Position numbers and translations under genes: made by a program. From NCBI RefSeq assembly GCF_014193655.1, contig NZ_JACHZQ010000008.1, positions 1 through 64,000 on the forward strand: 64,000 nucleotides of DNA. The letters are read 5' to 3'. This DNA is from Rhizobium sp. BK313. GTDB taxonomy: Bacteria > Pseudomonadota > Alphaproteobacteria > Rhizobiales > Rhizobiaceae. The notes under the pieces are model-generated. The model was not told the origin of the DNA and did no database searches. It saw nothing but the letters and a program-made list of their open reading frames with translations. Shown here piece after piece: positions 17,647 through 26,583 of this stretch; position 1 is the stretch's first letter; each line of letters opens with the position of its first letter.

Positions 17647-18612
17647 CTAACCACCAAGTCCACCGGTTGCCGCCATCAGCAACTTGCTGGCATAGGCGCT
17701 GAGTGGCTGGACCGAGGGACCGCCTTCGGCCATCCAGGCCGCAACGAGGCGCGCCGGCAGGCGGGTATCCGCATTGAACCCGAGCGGCCACATCGGCGCC
17801 GGCCGATCGAGTTCGAAATCGAATGGCTCGTAAGGAAGCTGTAGCGGCGCCGGTGTCCGCGCTGGGCGCCCGAAGACGATGCGTTCGGCGTTGCGCCAGC
17901 GGAAATCGGCAAGCTGCTCCCGCGTCGGGGCGAACTGTTCGATCCAGGCGCCGGCTGCCTCGAGCGTCTCGTCGCGCCAATAGAGAACGGGTGCCTCACT
18001 GCCCCACATCAGCCGGCTCCAGCCGACATGCTCAATCAGCGCACGGCCCCAGGCCGTCATGATCGGCGCCTCGAACAGCGTCTGGCGCGACATGACGACA
18101 TGGAAACGCGGATGGCCGAACAAAGCCTTCACCGCGGGCGCGGTCTTGAAAATCTCGGGAGATGTCGGTGCGGCCATATGCGGACTGACGATGATGCTGT
18201 CCGGATGCGCGTCGAGGAAGGTGATCAGCCGTTCGGCCTCGGGGGCGAGCCCCCCCTGGTGCCCGACGATCAATGGGATGCCCTTTCGCTCGGCGATGAC
18301 ATCCAGCACGTAGGGAGCTTCGGCGATCTTTTCGAGCGTCAGGCGCATGCCTTCGAAACCGGCGTCGAATTGCGCGTGCAGCCCCGTTTCGATCTCGCTC
18401 CTGTCCTGGCCAAGCGCCAGACCGAAGATCCGGAAGCGATCGGGCGCGATCGTATAGGCGCGATGGACCTCCTTCAGGTCCGGGCAGGTCTCGAAGGGAC
18501 ACACGAGCGCCTTGCCGACACCGTTTGCATCCATTGCCGCCAGCGCATTTTCCGCTGTCTGGAATCGCGGCAGACCGATATGGGAGTAACCGTCATTCAT
18601 TCGTTGCTGCAC
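17647..18612 (-). CDS. Amidohydrolase-family protein (TIM-barrel, COG2159-like)
   Basis: A 321-residue protein of the amidohydrolase_2 type. The pattern GFEGMRLTLE, PLIVGHQGG, PHMAAPTSPE and LMWGSEAPV follows the family layout, although the usual aspartate in the last motif (GSD) is glutamate. The start is GTG at 18612 with AAGGA eight bases upstream. By analogy with sugar-acid operons it may act as a lactonase or decarboxylase before the enolase-family step; this is inference. Confidence 0.75.
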   Translation of the reverse strand: MQQRMNDGYSHIGLPRFQTAENALAAMDANGVGKALVCPFETCPDLKEVHRAYTIAPDRFRIFGLALGQDRSEIETGLHAQFDAGFEGMRLTLEKIAEAPYVLDVIAERKGIPLIVGHQGGLAPEAERLITFLDAHPDSIIVSPHMAAPTSPEIFKTAPAVKALFGHPRFHVVMSRQTLFEAPIMTAWGRALIEHVGWSRLMWGSEAPVLYWRDETLEAAGAWIEQFAPTREQLADFRWRNAERIVFGRPARTPAPLQLPYEPFDFELDRPAPMWPLGFNADTRLPARLVAAWMAEGGPSVQPLSAYASKLLMAATGGLGG

Positions 18613-18625
18613 GATAACTATCCTT

Positions 18626-19468
18626 CTACTTCACCGCGCCTGCCGTCAGACCGCCGCCCACGAAGCGTTGCGCTCCGAAATAAAGGATCAGCACCGGCAC
18701 CCCGACCAGTACGGAGGCAGCCATCAGCTGGTTCCACGGCAGCGTGTCGCCGTTCATCAGGCTGTAGATCGCCACCTGGGCCGTCTGCTTCTCCGGTGTC
18801 TGCATCAGCACCTGCGCGAAGAGGAATTCGTTCCACGACGTGGTGAAGGTGAAGATCGTCGAGGCCGCGATACCCGGCGCGGCGAGCGGGATGACGATAT
18901 AGAAGATCGATTGCAACCTGTTGCACCCGTCGATGCGGGCCGCCTCTTCGAGCGCAGAGGGAATGGTCACGAAATATGAGCGGAGCATCCATGTCGCGAA
19001 CGGAATGCCGAAGATCTGGTAGGCCAGGATCAGCCCGGGAAAGGTATCGAGAAGCCCGAGCTGCTGGAACTGGATGTAGATCGGGATGAACAGAAGGATG
19101 CCGGGGAACACGTAGCAGCCGAACACCAGCGCGGAAAACGTGTCCCTACCCGGAAAACGCAATCGCGTCAGCGCATAGGCGGCGCAAATCCCGATAGCGA
19201 CCGAAAGGACGGTCGCGCCCGCAGCGGCGATCAGGCTGTTGAGCATCGTCTGCAGGAACGGCGCCCGGGTCCCGGTCGGCTGCATCAGCGCGCTGTAGGC
19301 GGCAAGCGTCGGAGAGTGCGGCCAGAACGTCGGATGACGCTGGAATACCTCGGCGTTCGACTTGAACGAAGTGTTGATCATCCAGTAGACCGGGAAGATG
19401 ATCAGGACCATCACGATTGCCAGAAACAGGAACCGCCCGAACTGCTGCAAACCCTTGCCGCGCCTCAT
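18626..19468 (-). CDS. Carbohydrate ABC transporter permease (MalG/UgpE type)
   Basis: A 280-residue inner-membrane permease with six predicted helices. The binding-protein-dependent transport signature (EEAARIDGCNRLQSIFYIVIPLAAPG) lies near residues 180-205. Its ATG overlaps the upstream permease stop by four bases, so the two are translationally coupled. Confidence 0.93.
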   Translation of the reverse strand: MRRGKGLQQFGRFLFLAIVMVLIIFPVYWMINTSFKSNAEVFQRHPTFWPHSPTLAAYSALMQPTGTRAPFLQTMLNSLIAAAGATVLSVAIGICAAYALTRLRFPGRDTFSALVFGCYVFPGILLFIPIYIQFQQLGLLDTFPGLILAYQIFGIPFATWMLRSYFVTIPSALEEAARIDGCNRLQSIFYIVIPLAAPGIAASTIFTFTTSWNEFLFAQVLMQTPEKQTAQVAIYSLMNGDTLPWNQLMAASVLVGVPVLILYFGAQRFVGGGLTAGAVK

Positions 19469-20424
19469 GCCTCGATCTCCTCGCGCTTGCGCATGACGCG
19501 CATCAGCATTGCAATCATCAGTACGATCAACGGCAGGATGATCACCGCGATCGCGGCAGCGCGGCCAAGATTGGCATAGCCCTGGAATGCCTGATCGTAG
19601 GTGTAAATCGGCAGCGTCGTCGTCATGTCCGAAGGTCCGCCGCCGGTCAGCACGAAGATCGTGGTAAAGCTGTTCGTCGTCCAGATGGTCGACAGCAGGG
19701 TGGTGACGGTCAGCACCGGCATGATCGACGGAAGTGTGATGAACCAGAATTTGTGCCAGCTGTTGGCGCCATCGAGATCCGCGGCCTCGTACAGGTCCTT
19801 GTCGATTGTCTGCAGCGCCGCCATCAGCGTCAGGGTGAAGAACGGGAAGCCGCGCCAGATGTTGACCGCGATCACCGTCGGCATGGCGAGTTTCGGATCG
19901 GACAGGAAATAGACGTTCTGCTCGATCAGGCCGAAGCCCTTGAGGATCGCGTTCAGTGCGCCGACATTGCCATCAAGGAGCCAGATGAACCCCATGCAGG
20001 CGGTAATTTCCGGCAAGGCCCACGGTATCAGCACTGCGACGCGCGCAAAGCCTCGGCCCGGAAAGGATTGGTTGAGCGCGAGCGCGATTGCCAACCCGAG
20101 GATCAATTTTATGATGATCGAGAAGACAACGAAAATCAGGGTGTTGTAGGCCGCCCTCCAGAAGGAGGGATCCATGAGCGTGTCGGTGTAGTTCTGCAGC
20201 CAGGTGAAGGTCGCTGCCGCCCCGATCGGCTTGTTGTAGAAGCTGAGGATCACAGCCTGCACGAGGGGGATCAGTAGAACGAAGGCGAGCACGAGGATGG
20301 CGGGCGCCAGAAAGGAATACCCTGTATATATGTCCCGCCGTTCTAGTGAACGATACCTACCGATTTGCCGGCCGTCTGTTCGAGACGATGCCGTACGGCC
20401 ATCGGTCTCCGCGATGTTGCTCAC
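19465..20424 (-). CDS. Carbohydrate ABC transporter permease (MalF/UgpA type)
   Basis: A 319-residue permease with the EAA loop (EAADLDGANSWHKFWFITLPSI). I prefer the GTG start at 20424 because GGAGGAAG lies just upstream; a longer ATG frame from 20466 would place that site inside the gene. It pairs with the MalG-type permease to form the channel. Confidence 0.92.
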   Translation of the reverse strand: MSNIAETDGRTASSRTDGRQIGRYRSLERRDIYTGYSFLAPAILVLAFVLLIPLVQAVILSFYNKPIGAAATFTWLQNYTDTLMDPSFWRAAYNTLIFVVFSIIIKLILGLAIALALNQSFPGRGFARVAVLIPWALPEITACMGFIWLLDGNVGALNAILKGFGLIEQNVYFLSDPKLAMPTVIAVNIWRGFPFFTLTLMAALQTIDKDLYEAADLDGANSWHKFWFITLPSIMPVLTVTTLLSTIWTTNSFTTIFVLTGGGPSDMTTTLPIYTYDQAFQGYANLGRAAAIAVIILPLIVLMIAMLMRVMRKREEIEA

Positions 20425-20516
20425 AGCCAACTTCCTCCACTTAATCCGCAATCGAGGCCGCCGCACGACAGCGGGACGCCAGGCCCGCCCTTCCTCATGC
20501 GGCGATAACGGTTCCC

Positions 20517-21875
20517 TCAGTTGTCATATTTTTTCTGGAGTTCCGCGCCTGCCGCAGCAAACTGCTTGAGCGACTCCTCCGGCGAGACGCCGTCGACAAG
20601 CACACGGTGGAGCAAGTCCTTGAAGTAGGGGGAATTGTTGGATACCAGATCGCCGAACTTGGCATTGTTCGGGCCAGGATAGGTCAGAGGCCGCGAATAT
20701 GGAACCACGTCGCGCACGATGCGGCCGACGATCGGATCCTTCTGGAAATACTCGATCTGGGTGAGTTCCGTGCGCACCGGCATCGCCTGCCCGCTGCCCG
20801 CTTCCAGCAACGGTCCCATATTTTCGACGGCAAGCATTCTTTCGATGAACCTACCCGCAAGTTCGGCATTCGCAGAATTATGGGCGACGTTCAGGCAGAA
20901 ACCGATCGTCGTCGCCGCGGGCTTGCCGTCCGGCAGCGCCTGCGGCCAGGGCCCGAGCGCGGTCACTTCCGCAAGATCGGGACGGTCGCGCTGCAGCGCC
21001 GCAAACAACGAACCGGTGTTGTTCACTATCGCGGCAAGCCCGGTCAGATAGGCGTTGTTGTTGCCGGAGCCGCCCCAGTTCAGCGAATCCTGCGGCGTTA
21101 GGCCCTGCTGGAAGAACCAGAGGTAAGATTTCAACGCTTCCAGGTTGGCGGCCGTATCGACCGTGAGATTACCGTGTTCGTCCTGCCACGAGCTGTTGTA
21201 GAGCCACGGGAAGGCAACCATGTGCCCATCCATGTCGGCCTGATTGTAGGGCATACCGACCCCGAAGAGACCATCGCCGGGATTGTTGACTTCCTTTGCG
21301 GCGGCCTTGAAATCATCCATGGTGGCAGGCGGAATCTTGATCCCCGCCTTGTCAAATATGTCCTGCCGATAGTGAACCAGCCAGGGGCGCGTAAAGAACG
21401 GCACGCCATAGACCTTGCCATCCGACGCAGTCACGAAAGGCTTGATGTTGTCGAGCCAGCCGCCGTTGGTTGCCTGCATCCGCTCGAAAACCTCGGCCGC
21501 GATCGGGTGCAGCTTGCCAAGGTCGTAGTATTTCGCCATGTCTGCCGTGGTGCCGTGAATGATATCCGGCAGTGTGTCCGATTCAAGCGCCGTCTGGCGG
21601 CGTGCCCGGCCGGTATCGTTGTCGGGCGTCAACTCGACCTGGGCGTTTACGCCCAGTTCCGCCGCAACCTTCTTAATCATGACCGGCAGATAGGCGTTCC
21701 AAGCAGGCACATAGTCCTCACCCATCCATATGCGCAGCGTTGGCGCATTCGCGGCAACTGCCGGAAGGGAACGGGCAGCACTCAGGAAAGCGGCAAAGGC
21801 CGCCGAGCGGCCGGCCCATGTCAGCATGCTGCGCCGTGAAACGAGGCTGTCATAGAGATAATTGGTCTTAATCAT
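20517..21875 (-). CDS. Extracellular solute-binding protein, family 1
   Basis: A 452-residue periplasmic binding protein of a CUT1-type importer and first gene of its operon. The N terminus SRRSMLTWAGRSAAFAAFL resembles a twin-arginine or long Sec signal, with cleavage near AVAA-N (residue 42). The mature sequence (ESDTLPDIIHG, GLTPQDSLNWGGSGN) is typical of the family. It is divergent from the aldo/keto reductase, with a strong palindrome between them. The ligand is unknown; the linked enzymes suggest a sugar or uronic-acid derivative. Confidence 0.92.
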   Translation of the reverse strand: MIKTNYLYDSLVSRRSMLTWAGRSAAFAAFLSAARSLPAVAANAPTLRIWMGEDYVPAWNAYLPVMIKKVAAELGVNAQVELTPDNDTGRARRQTALESDTLPDIIHGTTADMAKYYDLGKLHPIAAEVFERMQATNGGWLDNIKPFVTASDGKVYGVPFFTRPWLVHYRQDIFDKAGIKIPPATMDDFKAAAKEVNNPGDGLFGVGMPYNQADMDGHMVAFPWLYNSSWQDEHGNLTVDTAANLEALKSYLWFFQQGLTPQDSLNWGGSGNNNAYLTGLAAIVNNTGSLFAALQRDRPDLAEVTALGPWPQALPDGKPAATTIGFCLNVAHNSANAELAGRFIERMLAVENMGPLLEAGSGQAMPVRTELTQIEYFQKDPIVGRIVRDVVPYSRPLTYPGPNNAKFGDLVSNNSPYFKDLLHRVLVDGVSPEESLKQFAAAGAELQKKYDN

Positions 21876-22004
21876 ATCAGTTCCTCCCCAATAATCTTTT
21901 CATACTATCATTCATGGCAGCTGACAATGGACTTTTCAGTCCGTTTTTCACGCTTTTTGCCTTAAATTTGAACTTATTGGAAAAACTGGCGTCATCGCAC
22001 TTCC

Positions 22005-22043
22005 ATTATACATGTTATGGTATTATGAATTAACATGTATAAT
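22005..22043. promoter_or_regulatory. Perfect 13-bp inverted repeat, likely GntR operator
   Basis: ATTATACATGTTA at 22005-22017 and its exact reverse complement at 22031-22043 flank a 13-base spacer, with arm centres 26 bases apart. Each arm contains ACATGT, itself palindromic, as in FadR-subfamily GntR sites. It lies between the divergent binding-protein and aldo/keto reductase genes. The nearby GntR protein at 23029 is the obvious binder. Confidence 0.7.
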
Positions 22044-22074
22044 TTGAATGTGGATATTGCCTTTGGAGGGGAGA

Positions 22075-22950
22075 TTGGACGCGATTTCGCGAATTCAAAC
22101 GCCGATGCCGTTGGTCAAATTGGGTTTCGGGGGAGCAGCCATCGGCCTCACCAATTATATCGGGCTGTACGATGCCCAATCACCCGAAAGCCGCGAAGAG
22201 GCCATCGCCACGGTGCGCAAGGCCGCGACGATGGGGGTCAATTATTTCGATACCGCCCCCGGCTACGGCAATGGGCTTTCCGAGGAACTGATGGGCGAGG
22301 CTCTGGAAGCGGTAAGGACGCCGCACTTCCTCGCCAGCAAGCTGCATCTCGCCGCGCCGGCACAATTGCGCGCCTCCGTCGAAAAGAGCCTGAAGCGCCT
22401 GCGCCGCAGCCGAATCGACCTCATCCAGCTGCACGGATCGAGCTATAGCGCTGAGCAGGTGCACGAAATCCTGAAGCCCGGGGGAGCGGTCGATACGTTG
22501 CGCAAAATGCGCGACGAGGGATTGTTCGACTACATCGGCTTCACCACGGAAGATAACAACGCCGGCACCTATGCCTTGATCGAGTCCGATGCGTTCGACG
22601 CCATCCAGCTTGCCTACAACATCATGCTGCAGCACCCCTACGAGCCGACTCGGCCTTTCGGCAGTCTCTACGAAGCCAAGAAGCGCGGCATGCTGACGGT
22701 GACCATGCGCAGTGCGACATCGGGGATCTTCCAGCGGTGGGTCCAGATGGTCAATCCGGGCAACACCTTCGACTACACCCCAAGTCTTATCCAGTTCGTC
22801 TTGTCCAATCGGCTGGTCGATATTGCCTTGGTAGGCATGCGCACGCAAGAAATGGTGCAGTCTTCCTTAGACATATGGCGGGATGACAATGGCCGAATCG
22901 ACATCGACCAACTATGGAACCGTTACGAGCGGCTGCAGATAACAACGTGA
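22075..22950 (+). CDS. Aldo/keto reductase
   Basis: A 291-residue NAD(P)H-dependent oxidoreductase. The AKR signature MGVNYFDTAPGYGNGLSEE (catalytic Asp and Tyr), LASKLH (Lys) and DLIQLHG (His) are present. I choose TTG at 22075, directly behind GGAGGGGAGA; the ATG at 22048 precedes that site. Similar AKRs oxidise aldoses to lactones (for example fucose or galactose dehydrogenases), which would feed the amidohydrolase and enolase-family enzymes encoded on the other strand. Confidence 0.88.
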   Translation: MDAISRIQTPMPLVKLGFGGAAIGLTNYIGLYDAQSPESREEAIATVRKAATMGVNYFDTAPGYGNGLSEELMGEALEAVRTPHFLASKLHLAAPAQLRASVEKSLKRLRRSRIDLIQLHGSSYSAEQVHEILKPGGAVDTLRKMRDEGLFDYIGFTTEDNNAGTYALIESDAFDAIQLAYNIMLQHPYEPTRPFGSLYEAKKRGMLTVTMRSATSGIFQRWVQMVNPGNTFDYTPSLIQFVLSNRLVDIALVGMRTQEMVQSSLDIWRDDNGRIDIDQLWNRYERLQITT

Positions 22951-23028
22951 AGCATGCGAAACACTGGCGTCATGAGCTGGCGATTTCACCCGGATCGGTT
23001 TTTCAATCGAGAATGAAAGTCATGGACT

Positions 23029-23826
23029 ATGAATTACAGCCTTGACGCAATGAATATAGCTCCGGCCAACGCCGAAGTTCGATTGATCACCACACAGTCA
23101 CCGTTCGACGGATATGTGCGCAAATACGGCACCATTCCGCGGCGCGGCGTCTTCGGCTATTTCGTCCACGATCTGGGCCGCCGCATCGTCCGCGGCGATT
23201 ATCCGGTCGGCTCGAACCTGCCGAACGAGCCGGAGCTGGTGGAGCAGTTCGCCATCAGCCGCACCGTCGTTAGAGAAGCCATGAAGTGCCTCGCCGGCAA
23301 GGGGCTCGTGGAGATCAAGACGCGGGTGGGAACGCGCGTCAGGGAACGGTCCTACTGGCATCATCTCGATACGGACGTGATGGTCTGGTACTACGAGACC
23401 GGTCCGTCGATGGAGATCATGCGCTCGATCAAGGACCTTCGGCGCGTGCTCGAGCCCGAGGCGACCGCAAGAGCAGCCGCCCGTGGCACCGAGGCCGATC
23501 TTGCGAGCATTGCCGCCGCCTACAACGACATGGTGGCATCGATCGGCGACGTCAACGCCCACTGCGACGCCGACCTGCGCTTTCATGCTGCGATTTTTTC
23601 GGCGACCAAGAACATGGTCTATGCGCAGCTTATCGATCTGATTGCCGTCGCCATTTACGCCAACCGCGTCATATCGGACCACGACGAGGTCGTCGAAGGC
23701 CAGAAACGCTCCCTGCCCTATCACCAGGACGTACTCGACGCGATCGTCGCGCGCGATTCCGAGGCGGCCTTGCGCGCCTCGCATCGCCTGCTCGATTCCT
23801 GGCGGATCAATCGCTACGATTTCTGA
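23029..23826 (+). CDS. GntR/FadR-family transcriptional regulator
   Basis: A 265-residue regulator. The winged helix (GDYPVGSNLPNEPELVEQF, ISRTVVREAMKCLAGKGLVE) occupies residues 60-105, and an FCD ligand domain follows with the metal/ligand residues RFHAAIF and the final RASHRLL helix. It probably represses both the ABC operon and the aldo/keto reductase through the 22005-22043 palindrome, responding to a sugar acid as other FCD regulators of hexuronate and galactonate pathways do. Confidence 0.9.
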   Translation: MNYSLDAMNIAPANAEVRLITTQSPFDGYVRKYGTIPRRGVFGYFVHDLGRRIVRGDYPVGSNLPNEPELVEQFAISRTVVREAMKCLAGKGLVEIKTRVGTRVRERSYWHHLDTDVMVWYYETGPSMEIMRSIKDLRRVLEPEATARAAARGTEADLASIAAAYNDMVASIGDVNAHCDADLRFHAAIFSATKNMVYAQLIDLIAVAIYANRVISDHDEVVEGQKRSLPYHQDVLDAIVARDSEAALRASHRLLDSWRINRYDF

Positions 23827-23965
23827 TCCCGTCCCAATTCGCATTTAACCCCTATTTATCATAATACTATTGCGCCATCTCACGATTGCAAATGGCGATC
23901 GACACCTCCCATCCTATTGAAAATAAGAGATATTATTTTTATCGCTTCATTGATCTTGCGGTTGA

Positions 23966-23989
23966 TTGATAATATCAAATTATGATAAT
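23966..23989. promoter_or_regulatory. Paired palindromes upstream of the Gfo/Idh gene
   Basis: TTGATAATATCAA (23966-23978, perfect arms of six) is followed at once by ATTATGATAAT (23979-23989, perfect arms of five). They lie 30-50 bases before the dehydrogenase start in an AT-rich gap. They differ from the GntR-type site, so a second regulator may act here. Confidence 0.4.
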
Positions 23990-24018
23990 CGGTACTCCTT
24001 TGTACAATGGAGGGGACC

Positions 24019-25041
24019 ATGACTCAGACTTTTCGGGTGGGCGTCATCGGATGCGGCAAGCACATGTTCGAGTTCCTGTTCGGAAGCCTCAAATGGACCC
24101 CGGCGGCAGCGGTGGTGGCTGCCTGCGACATCGATCGGGCGAAGCTCGATCAGCTTGCCCGCGTCTACAATGTCCCGCGCCTATACACGGACATTGGCGA
24201 CATGCTTGCAAAGGAACGCCTGGATGCGGTGGTTGTCGCAGCCGGACACCAGCAGAATTTCCCACTGCTGAGGGCCGCGCTGGAAGCCGGCGTCAATGTG
24301 TTCGTCGAGAAGACGCCCTGCAACGATACGGCCGAGGCGAAGGCGCTGGCCGAATTGCAGAGAAAGAGCGGCAAGGCGCTGATGGTCGGCTTCAACCGCC
24401 GCTTCATGACCGGCTATGCCATGGCGCGCGAAGTCTCGCAGCGACCGGAATTCGGCGGTATCCGCATGTATCATTCGCAGTTTCACGCCACGCCCTACCG
24501 CAGCGACGAATTCCTTAAGGTCAACCACATCATCCATCATCTCGACCTCGCCAGGTTTCTGATGGGCGAGCTCACCATCACGCATGTCGACAAGCTTCAG
24601 ATCGACGATCGGCGCATCGGCTACAATATATCATTTCGGTCGCAGACGGGCGCGATCGGCATCATTCAGTCGGCATCGATGTTGGACGAGATATATCCGA
24701 TGGAACGGCTCGAGATCGTCGGCGATCGACGCAACATCGTGGTCGATAACATCAAAAACTTCATCTACAACCGCCCGCCGCTGAACTCGAAGCAGAATTA
24801 CGAACCCTTTGCGATCGATGACGCCGGCGACGCGCTGGTCTGGAATCCAAGCCACGGCTATTATCCGCGCTACAGCCATCACGGCTACGAGAACGGGCTC
24901 CGCTATTTCTTCGATTGTCTGCAAGCAGGCAAGCTGCCCCAGCCGGACATCCACGATTCCGTACGGACCATGGAACTGATCGATCAGCTCAATCAGAAGA
25001 TCGGAGAAAACAAATCGCCGACGGCCTTTTCTCCGTCCTGA
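24019..25041 (+). CDS. Gfo/Idh/MocA-family oxidoreductase
   Basis: A 340-residue NAD(P)-dependent sugar or inositol dehydrogenase. The Rossmann motif VGVIGCGKHMFEF, the EKTPCND strand and the substrate-domain segment GFNRRFMTGYAMAREV (EKP-equivalent lysine in EKT) are clear. The start at 24019 has GGAGGGG three bases upstream. It probably completes the sugar catabolic set with the aldo/keto reductase and GntR regulator. Confidence 0.9.
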   Translation: MTQTFRVGVIGCGKHMFEFLFGSLKWTPAAAVVAACDIDRAKLDQLARVYNVPRLYTDIGDMLAKERLDAVVVAAGHQQNFPLLRAALEAGVNVFVEKTPCNDTAEAKALAELQRKSGKALMVGFNRRFMTGYAMAREVSQRPEFGGIRMYHSQFHATPYRSDEFLKVNHIIHHLDLARFLMGELTITHVDKLQIDDRRIGYNISFRSQTGAIGIIQSASMLDEIYPMERLEIVGDRRNIVVDNIKNFIYNRPPLNSKQNYEPFAIDDAGDALVWNPSHGYYPRYSHHGYENGLRYFFDCLQAGKLPQPDIHDSVRTMELIDQLNQKIGENKSPTAFSPS

Positions 25042-25186
25042 TATCTCGATCCGTGCCTCCCAAGACGAAGAGCCGCGCAATTCGGTCGAAAGTCGAATAG
25101 ATAGTCGATGGCGGCGCAGAGCCGGCTGCGGGGATATCTCCGCGGTGTTCGGGATGGGAGCGAGCGTCTGGTCGGCACTCTTCTGT

Positions 25187-25734
25187 CTTCCTCTTGAATA
25201 ATCCGGCGATCAAATTCCAGAAGACACCCGTCATCAATGAAAAACCGGATATCGGCCTTGCCGCTGTCGGTGCCCGGCGCTTCGGGGGCACGACACTTTG
25301 TGGACCACGTGTCGGTGCTTCTTTTTCTTGAACTTGTGAAGGCAATTGGCTTGTGGGTACCGATGCCGGCACAGATATCTCCTGTTCCAACATGCTGCGC
25401 AATGATGCGGCGAACTGATTGATCAGTTGCGTCGCCACACCCTGAATAATCCCGGCGTGGCGTTTGCGCCGCCGCGGCCTTTTGTGTCCGAGCCTTGCGC
25501 CTTCGCTCGTGCTGTATGCGCCTGATCGTCAATATCCTCGAATTGCGCCGTCCCGTTGATGACCAGCGCAAGGGGACCCAGCTTGACCGCAACCTTTCCC
25601 TTGAAGGTACGATCGTCAACCATTTCGACAAGTTCGGCTCCCGGCATGCAGGGCACGATCCGCGGAATATCCATCAGCATTTTCCAGGCATCATCCGGCG
25701 GGAGGGGAACTTCGAAAGTGTTTCTGATTTCCAT
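25187..25734 (-). pseudogene. coxG: coxG-like (SRPBCC) gene with internal deletion and frameshift
   Basis: The first part (25734 to about 25450) encodes the N-terminal 95 residues of a carbon-monoxide-dehydrogenase subunit G family protein (MEIRNTFEVPLPPDDAWKML, PGAELVEMVDDRTFKGKVAV). The C-terminal part continues in another frame (GIIQGVATQLINQFAASL, then a linker and ISGFSLMTGVFWNLIAGLF). About 50 residues expected between them are missing. CoxG tethers molybdenum hydroxylase complexes to the membrane; no cox-type subunits are nearby. The gene is dead. Confidence 0.75.
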
Positions 25735-25768
25735 GTCGTATCCTCAAGGGGGTGGGTTGAGATAGCGC

Positions 25769-26075
25769 TCAGGTTCTGAAAGAACCGCGTTTGCGTCCCT
25801 GCGAGACATCCAGAAACAGTTCGTCGACCGGAATATTGCGGCTGATCAGACCGTGCGCATGGGAGTAACCGATAAGCGTCTCGAGATTCTTTCGGTTCTG
25901 CTCTCCAAGGCCGTATTGCCAAGGGTCTCGTTCCGAGAACCTGTTCCTGCTCTTCCCAGGCTTCCTGATACCATGCAAGTGGAGCAAGACGCGGATTGCG
26001 CATGCGCTTCATCGCCAGCGCCTTGGATTGTTCGAATGCCTGATAGAGATTGGGCGCGGATCGAAGGAAAAATTC
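25769..26075 (-). pseudogene. C-terminal remnant of an ABC substrate-binding protein
   Basis: Two frames join near 25935 to give a recognisable C terminus: APNLYQAFEQSKALAMKRM and PLAWYQEAWEEQEQVLG in one frame, then DPWQYGLGEQNRKNLETLI and SRNIPVDELFLDVS in the other. This matches the tail of NMT1/dihydroxyphthalate-type binding proteins. A frameshift and loss of the N-terminal two thirds make it a relic, probably of the same former operon as coxG. Confidence 0.65.
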
Positions 26076-26235
26076 AAATGATGTTATTGGTTACGATCAA
26101 AACCGATCCTTCGTGACCAGGCCACAACGCCTTTCAGCGTTGTCAAGAATTGCGTTGATTTCTGCCGATGCATATGCCTTTTCACGAGCTCCGAGAACAA
26201 CTGCGCCTAATTTTAGCACTGCCTAGCATTCAGGC

Positions 26236-26250
26236 ATTAGTGTTTCTAAT
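26236..26250. promoter_or_regulatory. LysR-type T-N11-A box, copy 1
   Basis: ATTAGTGTTTCTAAT has perfect five-base arms (ATTAG/CTAAT) around five bases, fitting the LysR T-N11-A rule. The same arms and spacing recur at 32685-32699 next to the LysR gene. It lies upstream of the ABC importer operon. Confidence 0.6.
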
Positions 26251-26259
26251 AGATAATTT

Positions 26260-26271
26260 AGTCATTGAAAT
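26260..26271 (+). promoter_or_regulatory. Shared 12-base promoter element, copy 1
   Basis: AGTCATTGAAAT is repeated exactly at 32870-32881, upstream of the second cysteine hydrolase. It contains TTGAAA, a plausible -35 hexamer, ten bases after the LysR box. Confidence 0.45.
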
Positions 26272-26583
26272 ACTTGCTTTTTTTACCGCGAGCGTTCGTC
26301 GGCGGTGATCCAATCCGGTTGCAGGCAGCGCTTGGAGGATTGCAGCATTCCTAAATGCATTGCAGATCTGAAATTTTGGAAGCGCTCCTTACAAAGATCT
26401 CTGCCCGAGAATTGATCAATCAATTGTTTTTATTGATAAAAATGAAACTGGCACGGAATGTGCTTCTCTATTTACAAATTGATCGACGTTACTGAAATTA
26501 TAATGAGCATTGGGATTGTCACCGTAAAGGTGAACAAACCGATGGCCTGCCGGTCGTTTTTTAGAACGAGAAGGGAATGCCTT

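Larger units (their letters stand above)
26076..26583. other. AT-rich leader and promoter region of the amide-catabolism importer
   Basis: No gene is visible. The region holds the LysR-type box at 26236-26250 and the shared element at 26260-26271 (listed separately), followed by about 310 bases of leader before the ATPase gene. The long leader could carry further control; I found no riboswitch consensus. Confidence 0.45.
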
